Assembly (NCBI GenBank): GCA_027620495.1
Contig: JAQCEA010000003.1
Location: 62,001-126,000 of the forward strand
Origin: Pseudomonadota bacterium
GTDB lineage: Bacteria; Pseudomonadota; Alphaproteobacteria; Puniceispirillales; Puniceispirillaceae
Direction of reading: 5' to 3'
DNA: 64,000 bases
Notes under the pieces: model-generated
Told to the model about the DNA's origin: nothing
Seen by the model: only the letters and a program-made list of their open reading frames with translations
Databases searched by the model: none
Made by a program: the position numbers and the translations under genes
Part shown: positions 44,801-53,653 of the stretch, in pieces
Layout: each line of letters starts with the position of its first letter
Position numbering within the stretch: position 1 is the stretch's first letter

Positions 44801-44924
44801 TACGATTTTGACATTGGTGGCCACACCAGCCATGCTGGTGATTGGCGCGCGGGGTGACCGGCCGCGTTCTAACTGGCTTGGTCGGATTGTACGCAAATTG
44901 GCGCGCCGACCTGTCACCCTTTAG
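41802..44924 (+). CDS. RND efflux pump permease, hydrophobe/amphiphile type
   Basis: A 1040-residue inner-membrane RND transporter with 12 helices and two large periplasmic loops (after FSIPKEARPDIDIPVAYVSV and after YVSAGLGIEFFPKIEP). The TM4 relay that is Asp-Asp in AcrB reads Asp398-Gly399 (GMLVDGVIV). The TM10 Lys equivalent is Asn915 (VVNNNIVLID). This pattern is seen in other non-AcrB RND branches, so substrates may differ from classic multidrug pumps. No TolC-like gene or repressor lies nearby. Confidence 0.93.
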   Translation: MNSIINAAFSRTSAVLVGLLLLFAAGISSYFSIPKEARPDIDIPVAYVSVGYEGISPEDAERLLVKPLEKHLRSVEGLDRMSSVAAEGYGSVSLEFAAGENIDQAIADVRQAVDDAKPDLPADADEPKVVEVSLSLFPVLTAALYGPVPEREMVQAARRIKDRLESLPGVLEVEIGGDREEVLEILVDASAIEAYGIDPSEVSNLVRQNNQLVTAGAIDDGGGRLVVKVPGVIESVDDLINMPIKARDGRSINFGDVAVVRRTFRQAEGWSRVNGEAAIVLDVRKRVGANVIEVVEAARAVIDRDAPKISPDVKISYLFDDSKEVRRLLSDLGNNVGAAVIIVMIVVLAMLGLRNATLVGLAIPGSFFVGITVLNAVGVTMNIVVLFSLILVAGMLVDGVIVTTEYADRQIATGMHRREAYKNGAQRMAWPIISSTITTLMVFLPLLVWPGIVGQFMKYLPMTVVAVLTASLLMALIFIPVLGGLIGKHSIDRTSVAATAPRFYRQVLKFAVRRPVMVMAAVVSIMTASFMGYVSAGLGIEFFPKIEPEQAQVQVLARGDLSAKERDRLVQETENSILPVNGVRDFYAQSFRAGTSGRQEPRDSVGTIRTVFEDWQVRDKADVVIADMRARLANLSGADISILKQQQGPGSAKPIKIEIIGLSLDELSAATSDLVARMNSLGGFVDITDSRPLPGTEWSLVTDRDAASRHGVSISGLGTMIKMLTRGMRISEYRPDDSEDELDVVMRFMGDQRNLDRLKELRVPAADGTFVPLSVFAKLEPRVKGGDIERLDGQRYMYIESSLDAGVLADERIDALKQSLAETPVAGDLEVKFGGDNEDINETRSFLLSAFAVSLVLMLIVLMVQFNSGWQAFVTMSAIVLSTGGVCLGLWITGRPFGIVMSGLGVIALAGIVVNNNIVLIDTFNEYRQRGYRAADAAFRAGLVRFRPVLLTAVTTILGLLPMVFEMTILLVDREILIGAPSSQWWTQLSSTIAGGLTFATILTLVATPAMLVIGARGDRPRSNWLGRIVRKLARRPVTL

Positions 44925-44959
44925 GCTGGTGATGCCGCTATTATCTTGAGGGGCATAAT

Positions 44960-46327
44960 TTAGCGCGTCGCGTTTAGTATTTTTTCAACACCAGCAGCGA
45001 TCGCGAAAAGGCGGCGGTCGTGCAACCGTGGTCCCATCAATGAGATTCCAACAGGGGCAGAGCCAGCGCCGTGACAAGGTAGGGTGATGGTGGGCTGATC
45101 CAGATAGTTTGATAAAGATGTGTTGCGCAGACAAAGCGCATTAATCGCGGTTTTTGCCGCGATACTATCAAGCGTATCTAATGTTGGCGGCAGGGCTGGC
45201 GAGGTTGGCAGGACCAGCGCGTCAAAATGCTGTGTCATGGTTTGGACATCTGCCCAGACTTTTTTTCGTGCGGCAAACATATTGATATAGTCGGTGGTTG
45301 AAATATCGTGGCCACCAGCAAGACGGTGCGCAATATAGGGATCGTACTGTGCCACCGCGTCACTTTCCAAACGATCGCGGTGCAGCGCATAGGCTTCAGC
45401 CGCAACGATGCTTTTGGTATTATTGCTAGGGCGCATCGCTTCGATCGGCGCAATTGGCATTTCTTCAATGATGGCACCAGCCGTGCTTAATGCCTTTATC
45501 GCCGCGGCAAAACATTGGGCAACATGATCGTCAAGATCATCAAATAAATATCCAACAGGTATCGCCAAACGTAAATTTTTGACCGGAAAAGGCGGTTCGG
45601 CATTGCCGTCTTTGCCAGCCATCAGGCTGTCAAGCATGGCACAACAATCAACGCTTGTTCCCATGGGGCCAGCCGCATCAAAAGATGTCGATAGCGGAAA
45701 TATGCCCGCACCGGGCATGCGATCGGTGGTTGGCTTGAACCCGACAATGCCGCAAAAAGCAGCCGGTGCGCGGGTAGACCCGCCAGTGTCGGAACCGATG
45801 GTGGCGACCGCCATCTGATCGCTGATAGACACCGCGCTTCCAGATGATGACCCGCCAGCAACCCGGCCAATCTTTGGGTTATTTGGGTCGCGTTCAAACG
45901 GGCTGCGCGGCGTGCCATAATGTGCATTCGTACCCAGCCCGGAAAATGCAAATTCGGTCATATTTGTGCGACCGATGACAATGAAACCTGCCGCTTTTAG
46001 CCGGGCGACAACGATTGCGTCTTGGCTGGCGGGTGCGGCGCCTTTCAGCACGATTGACCCGGCCGTGGTGACGATTCCGGCTTCGTCAAACAAATCTTTA
46101 ACCGATAGCGGAATGCCAGCAAATTTTGGTACAGCCCAGCCTTGTTTCCGCGCATGGTCAACCATATCAGCTTGCTGGCGGGCGCGGTCATGATAGGTGC
46201 TGATAAAGGCGCGTTGGCCTTCACCATCCGGGTCATCAATCGCGGCCAGACAATTTTCTACCAGCTGGCGGGCAGTGATTTTATTGGTGTTTAGGGCGTC
46301 GATAATGTCATTGATTACATATGTCAT
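44960..46327 (-). CDS. Amidase signature family protein
   Basis: A 455-residue amidase-signature hydrolase. The Ser-Ser-Lys triad is identifiable: Lys in FAGIPLSVKDLFDEAG, and the two serines in RVAGGSSSGSAV and GSDTGGSTRAPAAFCG. It is too far from gatB/gatC contexts to be a tRNA amidotransferase subunit, so a catabolic amide hydrolase is more likely. It is divergent from the second GMC gene and convergent with the RND pump gene. Substrate unknown. Confidence 0.9.
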   Translation of the reverse strand: MTYVINDIIDALNTNKITARQLVENCLAAIDDPDGEGQRAFISTYHDRARQQADMVDHARKQGWAVPKFAGIPLSVKDLFDEAGIVTTAGSIVLKGAAPASQDAIVVARLKAAGFIVIGRTNMTEFAFSGLGTNAHYGTPRSPFERDPNNPKIGRVAGGSSSGSAVSISDQMAVATIGSDTGGSTRAPAAFCGIVGFKPTTDRMPGAGIFPLSTSFDAAGPMGTSVDCCAMLDSLMAGKDGNAEPPFPVKNLRLAIPVGYLFDDLDDHVAQCFAAAIKALSTAGAIIEEMPIAPIEAMRPSNNTKSIVAAEAYALHRDRLESDAVAQYDPYIAHRLAGGHDISTTDYINMFAARKKVWADVQTMTQHFDALVLPTSPALPPTLDTLDSIAAKTAINALCLRNTSLSNYLDQPTITLPCHGAGSAPVGISLMGPRLHDRRLFAIAAGVEKILNATR

Positions 46328-46427
46328 GGGGAAACTATGCCGCGAAGATCACAAAAATGCACCTGCTTTTTTTGTGTTGGTAGAGGTGTCTTGACTTTGG
46401 CGTCGCTTGCCATGGATAGTGACGGTG

Positions 46428-48086
46428 ATGGCGGAAAATTTTGATTATATCATTATCGGATCTGGATCAGCTGGTAGCGCGCTTGCCTATCGGTTGGGCG
46501 AGTCGGGCAAACACCGGATTTTGGTACTTGAATATGGTGGCAGTGATGCTGGCCCCTTTATTCAGATGCCAGCCGCCTTGTCCTATCCAATGAATATGAA
46601 ACGCTATGATTGGGAATATCTTGCCGAAGCTGAAGCCAGCCTTGATGGCCGCCAGCTTGTCTGTCCGCGTGGCAAAGTTTTGGGCGGGTCAAGTTCGATC
46701 AATGGCATGATTTATGTGCGCGGCAATGCTGGTGATTATGATCATTGGCAAGAGGCTGGTGCCCATGGCTGGAGCTATGCCGATGTGTTGCCCTATTTCC
46801 GGCGCATGGAACATGCCCATGGCGGCGCGGCTGGCTGGCGCGGCACCGATGGGCCGCTGCATGTGACAAGGGGGCCACGTGATAACCCGCTTCATGATGC
46901 ATTTGTGACGGCCGCAACCGAAGCTGGTTATGCGGCGGTTGATGATTATAATGGCTATCGCCAAGAAGGTTTTGGTGCGGCGGATATGACCGTGTGGAAA
47001 GGGCGGCGCTGGTCAGCGGCCAATGCATATTTACGGCCAGCTTTGCGCCGCGGTAATGTAAAGCTGATCACCGGGGCGCTTGTCGAAAAAATTCTGATTG
47101 ATGGCAACACCGCGACAGGCGTTGCCTATTGGAAAGCTGGCAAACGGCATGAGGTCATGGCCCGTGCCGAAGTGGTGCTGGCGGCCGGGGCGATTAATTC
47201 ACCGCAAATTATGCAACGTTCAGGGGTCGGCCCGGGCGCTGTCTTGCAAAATGCCGGGGTTGATGTGGTGCTAGAGCGCGCCGGTGTTGGGGCGAATCTT
47301 CAAGATCATTTAGAGGTGTATTTTCAAATCGCCTGCCTGCAGCCGATCACCCTTTATAAACATCTTAATCTGGTATCAAAGGCGCTGATTGGTGCCCGTT
47401 GGCTGTTGTTTAAATCAGGTCTTGGGGCATCCAATCAATTTGAAACGCTGGGCTTTATCAGATCGGCGGCCGGGGTGGCGTATCCAGACATTCAATTTCA
47501 TTTTCTGCCAGTAGCGATACGGTATGACGGCACCGCCCCAGCCGAGGGGCATGGATTTCAATTACATGTGGGGCCGATGCGGTCAAAATCGCGGGGCCAT
47601 GTCAACATCATGGATGCTGGCATTTATAACCCGCCGCAAATCAAATTTAATTATCTTAGCCATGAAGATGATTGGGTTGAATTTAGACGCTGTATCCGCC
47701 TGAGCCGGGAAATCATCGCACAGCCAGCAATGGCACCATTCCGCGGGCATGAAATTCAGCCGGGCGATGATCAAACAAGTGACGCCGAAATCGATGCCTT
47801 TATCCGCGCGCATGCTGAAAGCGCTTATCACCCGTGTGGGACAATGCGTATGGGGGCGGTTGATGACCCGCTGGCAGTTGTCGACCCATCATGTAAATTG
47901 ATCGGGATTGACCGGTTGCGGGTGGCAGATTCGTCAATTTTCCCGCGCATTACCAATGGCAATTTAAATGCACCATCAATTATGACTGGTGAAAAAGCGG
48001 CGGATCATATTTTAGGGCGTACCGCTTTGCCACGGGCCAATGACACGCCGTTTCAGCACCCAGAATGGCAACAGACACAGCGCTGA
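46428..48086 (+). CDS. GMC family FAD-dependent oxidoreductase, choline-dehydrogenase-like (second copy)
   Basis: A 552-residue GMC oxidoreductase. FAD fold [17 protein letters not shown]; signatures [20 protein letters not shown] and [20 protein letters not shown]; catalytic region [12 protein letters not shown] and [11 protein letters not shown]. It is closer to choline dehydrogenase in its C-terminal part than the copy at 39 kb. ATG 46428 gives the proper N-terminus; an in-frame ATG 21 bases earlier is possible. The formaldehyde dehydrogenase gene lies 100 bases downstream, so its product may be an aldehyde handled by that enzyme (inference). Confidence 0.9.
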   Translation: MAENFDYIIIGSGSAGSALAYRLGESGKHRILVLEYGGSDAGPFIQMPAALSYPMNMKRYDWEYLAEAEASLDGRQLVCPRGKVLGGSSSINGMIYVRGNAGDYDHWQEAGAHGWSYADVLPYFRRMEHAHGGAAGWRGTDGPLHVTRGPRDNPLHDAFVTAATEAGYAAVDDYNGYRQEGFGAADMTVWKGRRWSAANAYLRPALRRGNVKLITGALVEKILIDGNTATGVAYWKAGKRHEVMARAEVVLAAGAINSPQIMQRSGVGPGAVLQNAGVDVVLERAGVGANLQDHLEVYFQIACLQPITLYKHLNLVSKALIGARWLLFKSGLGASNQFETLGFIRSAAGVAYPDIQFHFLPVAIRYDGTAPAEGHGFQLHVGPMRSKSRGHVNIMDAGIYNPPQIKFNYLSHEDDWVEFRRCIRLSREIIAQPAMAPFRGHEIQPGDDQTSDAEIDAFIRAHAESAYHPCGTMRMGAVDDPLAVVDPSCKLIGIDRLRVADSSIFPRITNGNLNAPSIMTGEKAADHILGRTALPRANDTPFQHPEWQQTQR

Positions 48087-48188
48087 AACCAATGGCGTAT
48101 CACGCTTGAAATGTGCGGCATTTTTGTGCCATCGTTATCGCGGTAAAAGCCGATAAAAAAGCGTTGAAATGCGATAGGGAGACTGGTC

Positions 48189-49298
48189 ATGAAAACACGT
48201 GCAGCCGTTGCGATGGAAGCTGGCAAACCTCTGGAAATTATGGAGGTTGATCTTGAAGGTCCGCGCGCCGGTGAGGTGCTTGTTGAAATTATGGCAACAG
48301 GTATCTGCCATACCGATGAATTCACCCTTTCCGGGGCCGATCCAGAAGGCTTGTTTCCAGCTATTTTAGGGCATGAAGGGGCCGGCATTGTGCGCGAGGT
48401 TGGTGCCGGTGTAACAAGCGTAACGGTTGGTGATCACGTGATCCCACTCTACACGCCAGAATGCCGCGAATGTGATTATTGCCTGCATCCAAAAACCAAT
48501 TTGTGTCAGGCCATCCGCACCACCCAAGGCCAGGGTGTTATGCCCGATGGCACCAGCCGGTTTTCATTAAACGGTAAACCTATTTTGCATTATATGGGTA
48601 CGTCGACATTTTCAAATTTTACCGTATTGCCGGAAATTGCCGTTGCCAAAGTGAATAAGGCCGCGCCTTTTGACAAGATTTGCTATATCGGTTGCGGCGT
48701 GACCACCGGCATTGGCGCGGTGATTAATACCGCCAAGGCAGAACCCGGATGTGTTGGGGTGGTGTTTGGCCTAGGCGGCATTGGTCTGAATGTCATTCAG
48801 GGTCTACGGATGATCGGTGCCAAAATGATTGTTGGTGTTGATCTGAATGACAGCAAAAAATCATGGGGCGAAAAATTTGGCATGACGCATTTTGTCAATC
48901 CGTCAAAGGTCAAGGGCGATCTTGTCGGTCATATTGTTGAACTAACTGGCGGTGGGGCTGACTATTCATTTGAATGTATCGGCAATGTCAATGTGATGCG
49001 TCAAGCGCTGGAATGTGCGCATAAAGGCTGGGGGGAGTCGATTATCATTGGCGTTGCTGGGGCGGGTCAGGAAATTGCCACACGGCCATTCCAGCTTGTC
49101 ACTGGGCGCAGTTGGCGCGGCACTGCTTTTGGTGGGGCGCGGGGCCGTACCGATGTACCAAAAATTGTTGATTGGTATATGGATGGCAAAATTGATATCG
49201 ACCCGATGATCACACATAGTTTGGCCTTGGAAGATATCAACAAGGGTTTTGATCTGATGCATGCAGGCGAGTCAATTCGTTCGGTTGTTGTGTACTAA
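48189..49298 (+). CDS. frmA: S-(hydroxymethyl)glutathione dehydrogenase / class III alcohol dehydrogenase
   Basis: A 369-residue zinc alcohol dehydrogenase of class III. Catalytic zinc ligands lie in GICHTDEF and GHEGAG, the structural zinc loop is PECRECDYCLHPKTNLC, and the NAD fold is VFGLGGIGLNVIQG. The class III hallmark Arg is in GGARGRTDVPKIVDWY. It oxidises the glutathione adduct of formaldehyde and reduces nitrosoglutathione. The usual partner, S-formylglutathione hydrolase, is not adjacent. Confidence 0.95.
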   Translation: MKTRAAVAMEAGKPLEIMEVDLEGPRAGEVLVEIMATGICHTDEFTLSGADPEGLFPAILGHEGAGIVREVGAGVTSVTVGDHVIPLYTPECRECDYCLHPKTNLCQAIRTTQGQGVMPDGTSRFSLNGKPILHYMGTSTFSNFTVLPEIAVAKVNKAAPFDKICYIGCGVTTGIGAVINTAKAEPGCVGVVFGLGGIGLNVIQGLRMIGAKMIVGVDLNDSKKSWGEKFGMTHFVNPSKVKGDLVGHIVELTGGGADYSFECIGNVNVMRQALECAHKGWGESIIIGVAGAGQEIATRPFQLVTGRSWRGTAFGGARGRTDVPKIVDWYMDGKIDIDPMITHSLALEDINKGFDLMHAGESIRSVVVY

Positions 49299-49355
49299 GA
49301 TATGATGGTGGCTGTTCGGGCCTTCTGACATATAGGTTTTAGGGGAGTGGCGGTG

Positions 49356-50300
49356 ATGCGTAATCAACCGTTAGGCGGCAATGACATGCCGAGATTTGCC
49401 GGGCCGGGCACAATGATGCGGTTGCCAGCGGCGGAAACCGCGGCTGGGCTAGACGCGTGTTTCGTTGGGGTGCCACTTGATATTGGCACATCAAACAGGT
49501 CAGGTACGCGGTTTGGCCCAAAACAAATTCGTGCCGAATCGGTATTGTTGCGGCCGTATAATATGTGGACCCGGGCGGCCCCGTTTGATTCGTTGCAAGT
49601 GGCCGATATTGGCGATGTCCCGATAAATACCTTTGATTTGAAAGATTCAGTGCGGCGGATAGAGTTATTTTATGACGATATGTTGCGCCATGATGTCCGG
49701 CCATTAACCCTTGGCGGCGACCATACATTGAGTTTGCCCATCTTGCGGGCAATGGCAAAAAAACATGGCCCGCTGGCACTGCTGCATATTGATGCACATG
49801 CCGATATAAATCCACATATGTTCGGTGAAGAGATTGCCCATGGCACGCCGTTTCGCCGGGCATTCGAAGAAGGGTTGCTTGACGCTGATTATGTGTTTCA
49901 GATTGGCTTGCGTGGCACTGGCTATACAGCAGAAGATTTTGATTGGGCGCGTGAACGCGGCTTTCAGGTTGTACAGGCCGAACAGCTTTGGCATCAATCA
50001 GCGGTGCCGCTCATGGACCAAATTCGCCAAAAAATCGGGGCCCGGCCGGTTTATCTGAGCTTTGATATCGACTCGCTTGACCCGGCCTATGCGCCGGGTA
50101 CTGGTACGCCGGAAATTGGTGGATTGACTAGCATTCAGGCGTTGGAAATTATTCGCGGTTGTCGCGGCTTGTCATTGGTAGGGGCCGATCTGGTAGAGGT
50201 ATCGCCGCCGTATGACACCAATGGCAATACTGCTTTGCTGGCGGCAAATTTACTTTTTGAAATGCTGTGTGTTTTACCCGGTGTGGCGTATCGTGATTGA
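49356..50300 (+). CDS. speB: Agmatinase-like ureohydrolase
   Basis: A 314-residue arginase/agmatinase family enzyme. Dimanganese ligands are in GGDHTLSLP, LHIDAHADINP and SFDIDSLDPAYAPG. The DLVEVSPPYD segment near the C-terminus is typical of agmatinases and guanidinobutyrases. It releases urea from a guanidino compound. AGGGGAG precedes ATG 49356 with correct spacing. Two peptidase-type hydrolase genes follow on the same strand, so the true substrate may be a catabolic guanidino acid and not agmatine. Confidence 0.87.
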   Translation: MRNQPLGGNDMPRFAGPGTMMRLPAAETAAGLDACFVGVPLDIGTSNRSGTRFGPKQIRAESVLLRPYNMWTRAAPFDSLQVADIGDVPINTFDLKDSVRRIELFYDDMLRHDVRPLTLGGDHTLSLPILRAMAKKHGPLALLHIDAHADINPHMFGEEIAHGTPFRRAFEEGLLDADYVFQIGLRGTGYTAEDFDWARERGFQVVQAEQLWHQSAVPLMDQIRQKIGARPVYLSFDIDSLDPAYAPGTGTPEIGGLTSIQALEIIRGCRGLSLVGADLVEVSPPYDTNGNTALLAANLLFEMLCVLPGVAYRD

Positions 50301-50349
50301 TCAGCAGATAAATGCGGTACAAGTCCCACCGACTGTATAGGGAGACCGG

Positions 50350-51525
50350 ATGATGGCACCGCCGTTTTTGAAATCTGAATATGATGACAGGCTAGCACGG
50401 GTGCGCGGCGCGATGGCCACGCGCGGCCTAGATGCGCTGGTGATTGGCGATCCGGCAAATATCAACTGGCTGACTGGGTATGATGCATGGTCATTTTACA
50501 CGCCGCAGATGATGCTTGTTGATATGCATGACGGGCCATTTTGGATGGGCCGTGAAATGGATGCTGGGGCGGCGAAATTTACCAGCTATCTGACTGACGC
50601 AGAAATCGTGGCCTATCCCGAACCATTGGTGCAACGTACCGATACGCACCCATCCGCATTTTTGGCAGACTGGATCCGCGATCATGGTTTGGCCACGGCG
50701 CATATTGGCTATGAAAGCGATGTTTATTATTTATCGCCGCGGGCCTTGTCGGTTCTGCAAGCGGGGTTGCCTGATGCCAGATGGCATGATGCCGATTTGC
50801 TGGTCAATTGGGTGCGTCTGGTGAAAAGTGATGCCGAAATCAAAATGATGCAAGCGGCGGCGAAAATTGCTGAAGTTACCATGCAGACTGCATGGGATGG
50901 GACCCGCCCCGGGGTGCGCCAATGTGATTTGATGGCGGATATTGTGGCCGCACAAATTCGCGGCACAGATGAATTCGGCGGTGATATGACTGCAATTCAT
51001 CCGTTGATTCTAGCTGGCGAGGCCGCGGCAACAGCCCATCCGATGTGGACAGATGCCGTGCTTGAGGATGGGCAGACCATCGCCTTTGAACTGGGGGGAT
51101 GCCGAAAACGCTATAATGTGGGGTTGGCACGTACCGTCCATATTGGCACGCCGCCGCAAAAATTACAGGATACAGCAAAGGCTGTTGAAGAAGGCATGCA
51201 GGCGGTGATGGATCATTTACATGCTGGGGCCATCACAGGTGATGTGCATGCGGCATGGCAACGCGTGCTTGACCGCTATGGATTGGAAAAGAAAAGCCGT
51301 ATCGGCTATTCGATTGGCGTTGCCTATGCCCCGGATTGGGGGGAACATACGCTCAGCTTTCGTCCAAAAGAAACCGTGGTGGTGCCGGAAAATGCGGTGG
51401 TGCATATCATCCTTGGTATGTGGATGGATGGTTGGGGCATGGAACTGAGCGAAACATTGCATGTGCAAACGGGCAAGTGCCAACGGCTGGCTGATTTTCC
51501 ACAGCATGTGCATCTGGTGTCATAG
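50350..51525 (+). CDS. M24 (creatinase-fold) hydrolase, ectoine-hydrolase (DoeA/EutD)-like
   Basis: A 391-residue creatinase/aminopeptidase P fold protein. The N-terminal domain reads EYDDRLARVRGAMATRGLDA and INWLTGYDAWSFY. The C-terminal pita-bread domain includes LVNWVRLVKSDAEIKMMQ, GYSIGVAYAPDWGEHTLSF and MWMDGWGMELSETLHV. These stretches and the length closely match ectoine hydrolases as I recall them. Ectoine hydrolase opens the ring to N-acetyl-diaminobutyrate. The next gene, overlapping by one base, encodes an M20 deacylase that could take that product. Other M24 amidohydrolase functions remain possible. Confidence 0.75.
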   Translation: MMAPPFLKSEYDDRLARVRGAMATRGLDALVIGDPANINWLTGYDAWSFYTPQMMLVDMHDGPFWMGREMDAGAAKFTSYLTDAEIVAYPEPLVQRTDTHPSAFLADWIRDHGLATAHIGYESDVYYLSPRALSVLQAGLPDARWHDADLLVNWVRLVKSDAEIKMMQAAAKIAEVTMQTAWDGTRPGVRQCDLMADIVAAQIRGTDEFGGDMTAIHPLILAGEAAATAHPMWTDAVLEDGQTIAFELGGCRKRYNVGLARTVHIGTPPQKLQDTAKAVEEGMQAVMDHLHAGAITGDVHAAWQRVLDRYGLEKKSRIGYSIGVAYAPDWGEHTLSFRPKETVVVPENAVVHIILGMWMDGWGMELSETLHVQTGKCQRLADFPQHVHLVS

Positions 51526-52721
51526 TGGATAAGCTGCAAGCCTCAGCCGAGGCGCTTTTGGCAGACCTTGTCAGTTTCCCATCACTGTCCGGAACACCGA
51601 ATGGCGCGATTGTCGGCTATATCAAAGGTTATTTTGAACGGCTGGATATTCCAGTCACGCTTGACGCGCATGAAGATGGCGAGAGATTTAATCTATTTGC
51701 CACGATTGGCCCGCAAGGTGATGGCGGTATTTTGCTATCCGGACACAGTGACGTGGTCCCAGCAAACGGCCCCGGATGGACCCGCGACCCCTTTAAACTG
51801 CACAAAGAAAATGGCCGGCTCTATGGGCGCGGTGCGGTGGATATGAAAGGGTTTTTGGCAATGGCGATGGCGATGGCCCCAGCCTTTAAAGATGCTGAAG
51901 ATGATTTGCAGATGCCGCTTCATTACGCGGTTACCTTTGACGAAGAGGTTGGCAGTTTTGGCGCGGCGCAAATGCCCGCATTTTTAGAAAAACAGAATAT
52001 CAAACCATCCATTGCGATTATCGGCGAACCCACCGGCATGCAACCATTTATCGGCCATAAAGGTGGGCTTGAAATGATTGCCGAATTGCACGGCACGGCT
52101 GGGCATGCATCCGACCCGCGCGGTACGGTAAATACCATCTATTATGCGGCACGCTTGATCAGTTTTATTGAAGCCAAAGCCAAGGCACTGGCCGCCGCGC
52201 CCGATCCGCAATCAGCGTTTGACCCGCCCTATACCACCTTGTCAGTTGGTCAGATTGAAGGTGGCGAAGCGCGTAACATCATTGCAAATAACTGTCGTTT
52301 TCTATGGGAAATCAGACCATTGCCCGAAGATGACCCGTATGAAATTTTGGCTGAAATTCAACAGTTTGTTGATCATGAATTGATGCCGGAAATGCGGGCC
52401 ATTCACCAAGATGCCAGCATTGATCTGATTGTTGATTCATGGTGTCCCGGGATGCAGGCACGGATGGATTCTGCGGCTGCGGCCTTGGTGTCGCGGATCT
52501 GGACAAATGCGCCGCAAAAGGTCGTATCCTTTGGCACAGATGGCGGGCATTTTCAAAATGCTGGCATGGAAACCATTGTCTTTGGGCCTGGCGGCATGAC
52601 CGAAATGCACCAGCCAGATGAATTTATCAGCTGCGTTGCAATTGCCGAAGGTTTGCAATTTCTAACCGCTTTGAAAGATTACATGACACAGGGCCAGCCT
52701 GCTGCTGGGTCCATGGGGTAA
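51525..52721 (+). CDS. M20 deacylase, acetylornithine deacetylase-like
   Basis: A 398-residue M20 metallohydrolase of the ArgE group. Zinc ligands and catalytic acids are in LLSGHSDVVPANGPGW, GRGAVDMKGF, TFDEEVGSFGA (general-base Glu) and GTDGGHFQNAG. The dimerisation domain lies in the middle (residues about 180-290). Coupling to the M24 gene through a one-base stop/start overlap suggests it removes the acetyl group from the product of that enzyme, for instance N-acetyl-diaminobutyrate, rather than acting in arginine synthesis. This is inference from context. Confidence 0.88.
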   Translation: MDKLQASAEALLADLVSFPSLSGTPNGAIVGYIKGYFERLDIPVTLDAHEDGERFNLFATIGPQGDGGILLSGHSDVVPANGPGWTRDPFKLHKENGRLYGRGAVDMKGFLAMAMAMAPAFKDAEDDLQMPLHYAVTFDEEVGSFGAAQMPAFLEKQNIKPSIAIIGEPTGMQPFIGHKGGLEMIAELHGTAGHASDPRGTVNTIYYAARLISFIEAKAKALAAAPDPQSAFDPPYTTLSVGQIEGGEARNIIANNCRFLWEIRPLPEDDPYEILAEIQQFVDHELMPEMRAIHQDASIDLIVDSWCPGMQARMDSAAAALVSRIWTNAPQKVVSFGTDGGHFQNAGMETIVFGPGGMTEMHQPDEFISCVAIAEGLQFLTALKDYMTQGQPAAGSMG

Positions 52722-52726
52722 CGATC

Positions 52727-53611
52727 GTGCAGTTCAAACATATCATGATTGCCCTGCTGGTACCGTTGACCTGGGGCTTTGGATTTACCTTTGCAAAATC
52801 AGGTCTTGGGCATTTTCCGCCCTTATTATTGATGGGCATGCGCTTTGTTTTGGCGGGGTTGGTGCTGGTATGGTTTGTGCCGGTGCCACGCGGCTATTTA
52901 TGGACGATGTGCTGGATTTCATTTATCGCCGCCACCTTGCAATATGGTCTGACCTTTTCTGGCCTTGCCCTGATGCAGGCCACACCGGCTGTATTGCTGG
53001 TACAAAGCGAAGTCATTTTTGGGGTGATCATTGCCGCGGTAATTTTAGGTGAAAAGCCTAATTTAAGGCAATTTTTCGGGATCGTCATGGCGCTGGCTGG
53101 CATTCTGGTGATTTTAGGGGCACCAGCGCTTGACGGGCAAATGGTTGGGGTTACGCTGGTCTTGCTAGGGGCGCTTGTCTGGGCCTTTGGTCAGGTGCTG
53201 ATTAGGCGGCTTGATGGCGCGCTGGGCGGGTTTCAATTGACCGCATGGCTTGGGGTTATGGCCGGGCCACAAATGCTATTTGCCTCATTATTACTTGATG
53301 GCAATCCGTTACCAGCGATCATGGCCGCGCCCCCATCGGCATGGTTGACGGTGTTGTATCTGGGGTTGGTAATGACGGTGATTGGCTATTCGGCGTGGTA
53401 TTATGTGTTGGCGCGGTATCCGGTGCCGGTGGTCATGCCGTTATTACTTCTTTTGCCAGTGGCAGCCATTTTAGGGGCGGTCACTTGGCTGGGCGAGGTG
53501 CCTGATGTGATGGTGTTGGCTGGTGGGGCAGTGGTCATTGCCGGGGTCGCCATGGTGATTATTGAACCGTCACAGATTCTGGCAAGCTGGCACAAAAAGA
53601 AAACTGGCTAG
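52727..53611 (+). CDS. DMT superfamily (EamA) transporter
   Basis: A 294-residue transporter with ten predicted membrane helices in two EamA repeats (FTFAKSGLGHFPPLLLMGMRF in the first, WYYVLARYPVPVVMPLLLL in the second). It begins with GTG 5 bases after the deacylase stop; an internal ATG at 52745 is an alternative. As the last gene of the agmatinase/M24/M20 set, it may move the substrate or product of that pathway. Confidence 0.87.
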   Translation: MQFKHIMIALLVPLTWGFGFTFAKSGLGHFPPLLLMGMRFVLAGLVLVWFVPVPRGYLWTMCWISFIAATLQYGLTFSGLALMQATPAVLLVQSEVIFGVIIAAVILGEKPNLRQFFGIVMALAGILVILGAPALDGQMVGVTLVLLGALVWAFGQVLIRRLDGALGGFQLTAWLGVMAGPQMLFASLLLDGNPLPAIMAAPPSAWLTVLYLGLVMTVIGYSAWYYVLARYPVPVVMPLLLLLPVAAILGAVTWLGEVPDVMVLAGGAVVIAGVAMVIIEPSQILASWHKKKTG

Positions 53612-53624
53612 CAAGGGGCTAGCC
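53591..53624 (-). terminator. Terminator in the convergent gap, mainly for gcdH
   Basis: On the minus strand a perfect 7-bp stem GGCTAGC/GCTAGCC with a 5-base loop is followed by AGTTTTCTTTTT. It lies 30 bases after the gcdH stop and overlaps the end of the convergent transporter gene. Confidence 0.65.
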
Positions 53625-53653
53625 GGTGATATTGATGGCGTCTGGGCTGGATA

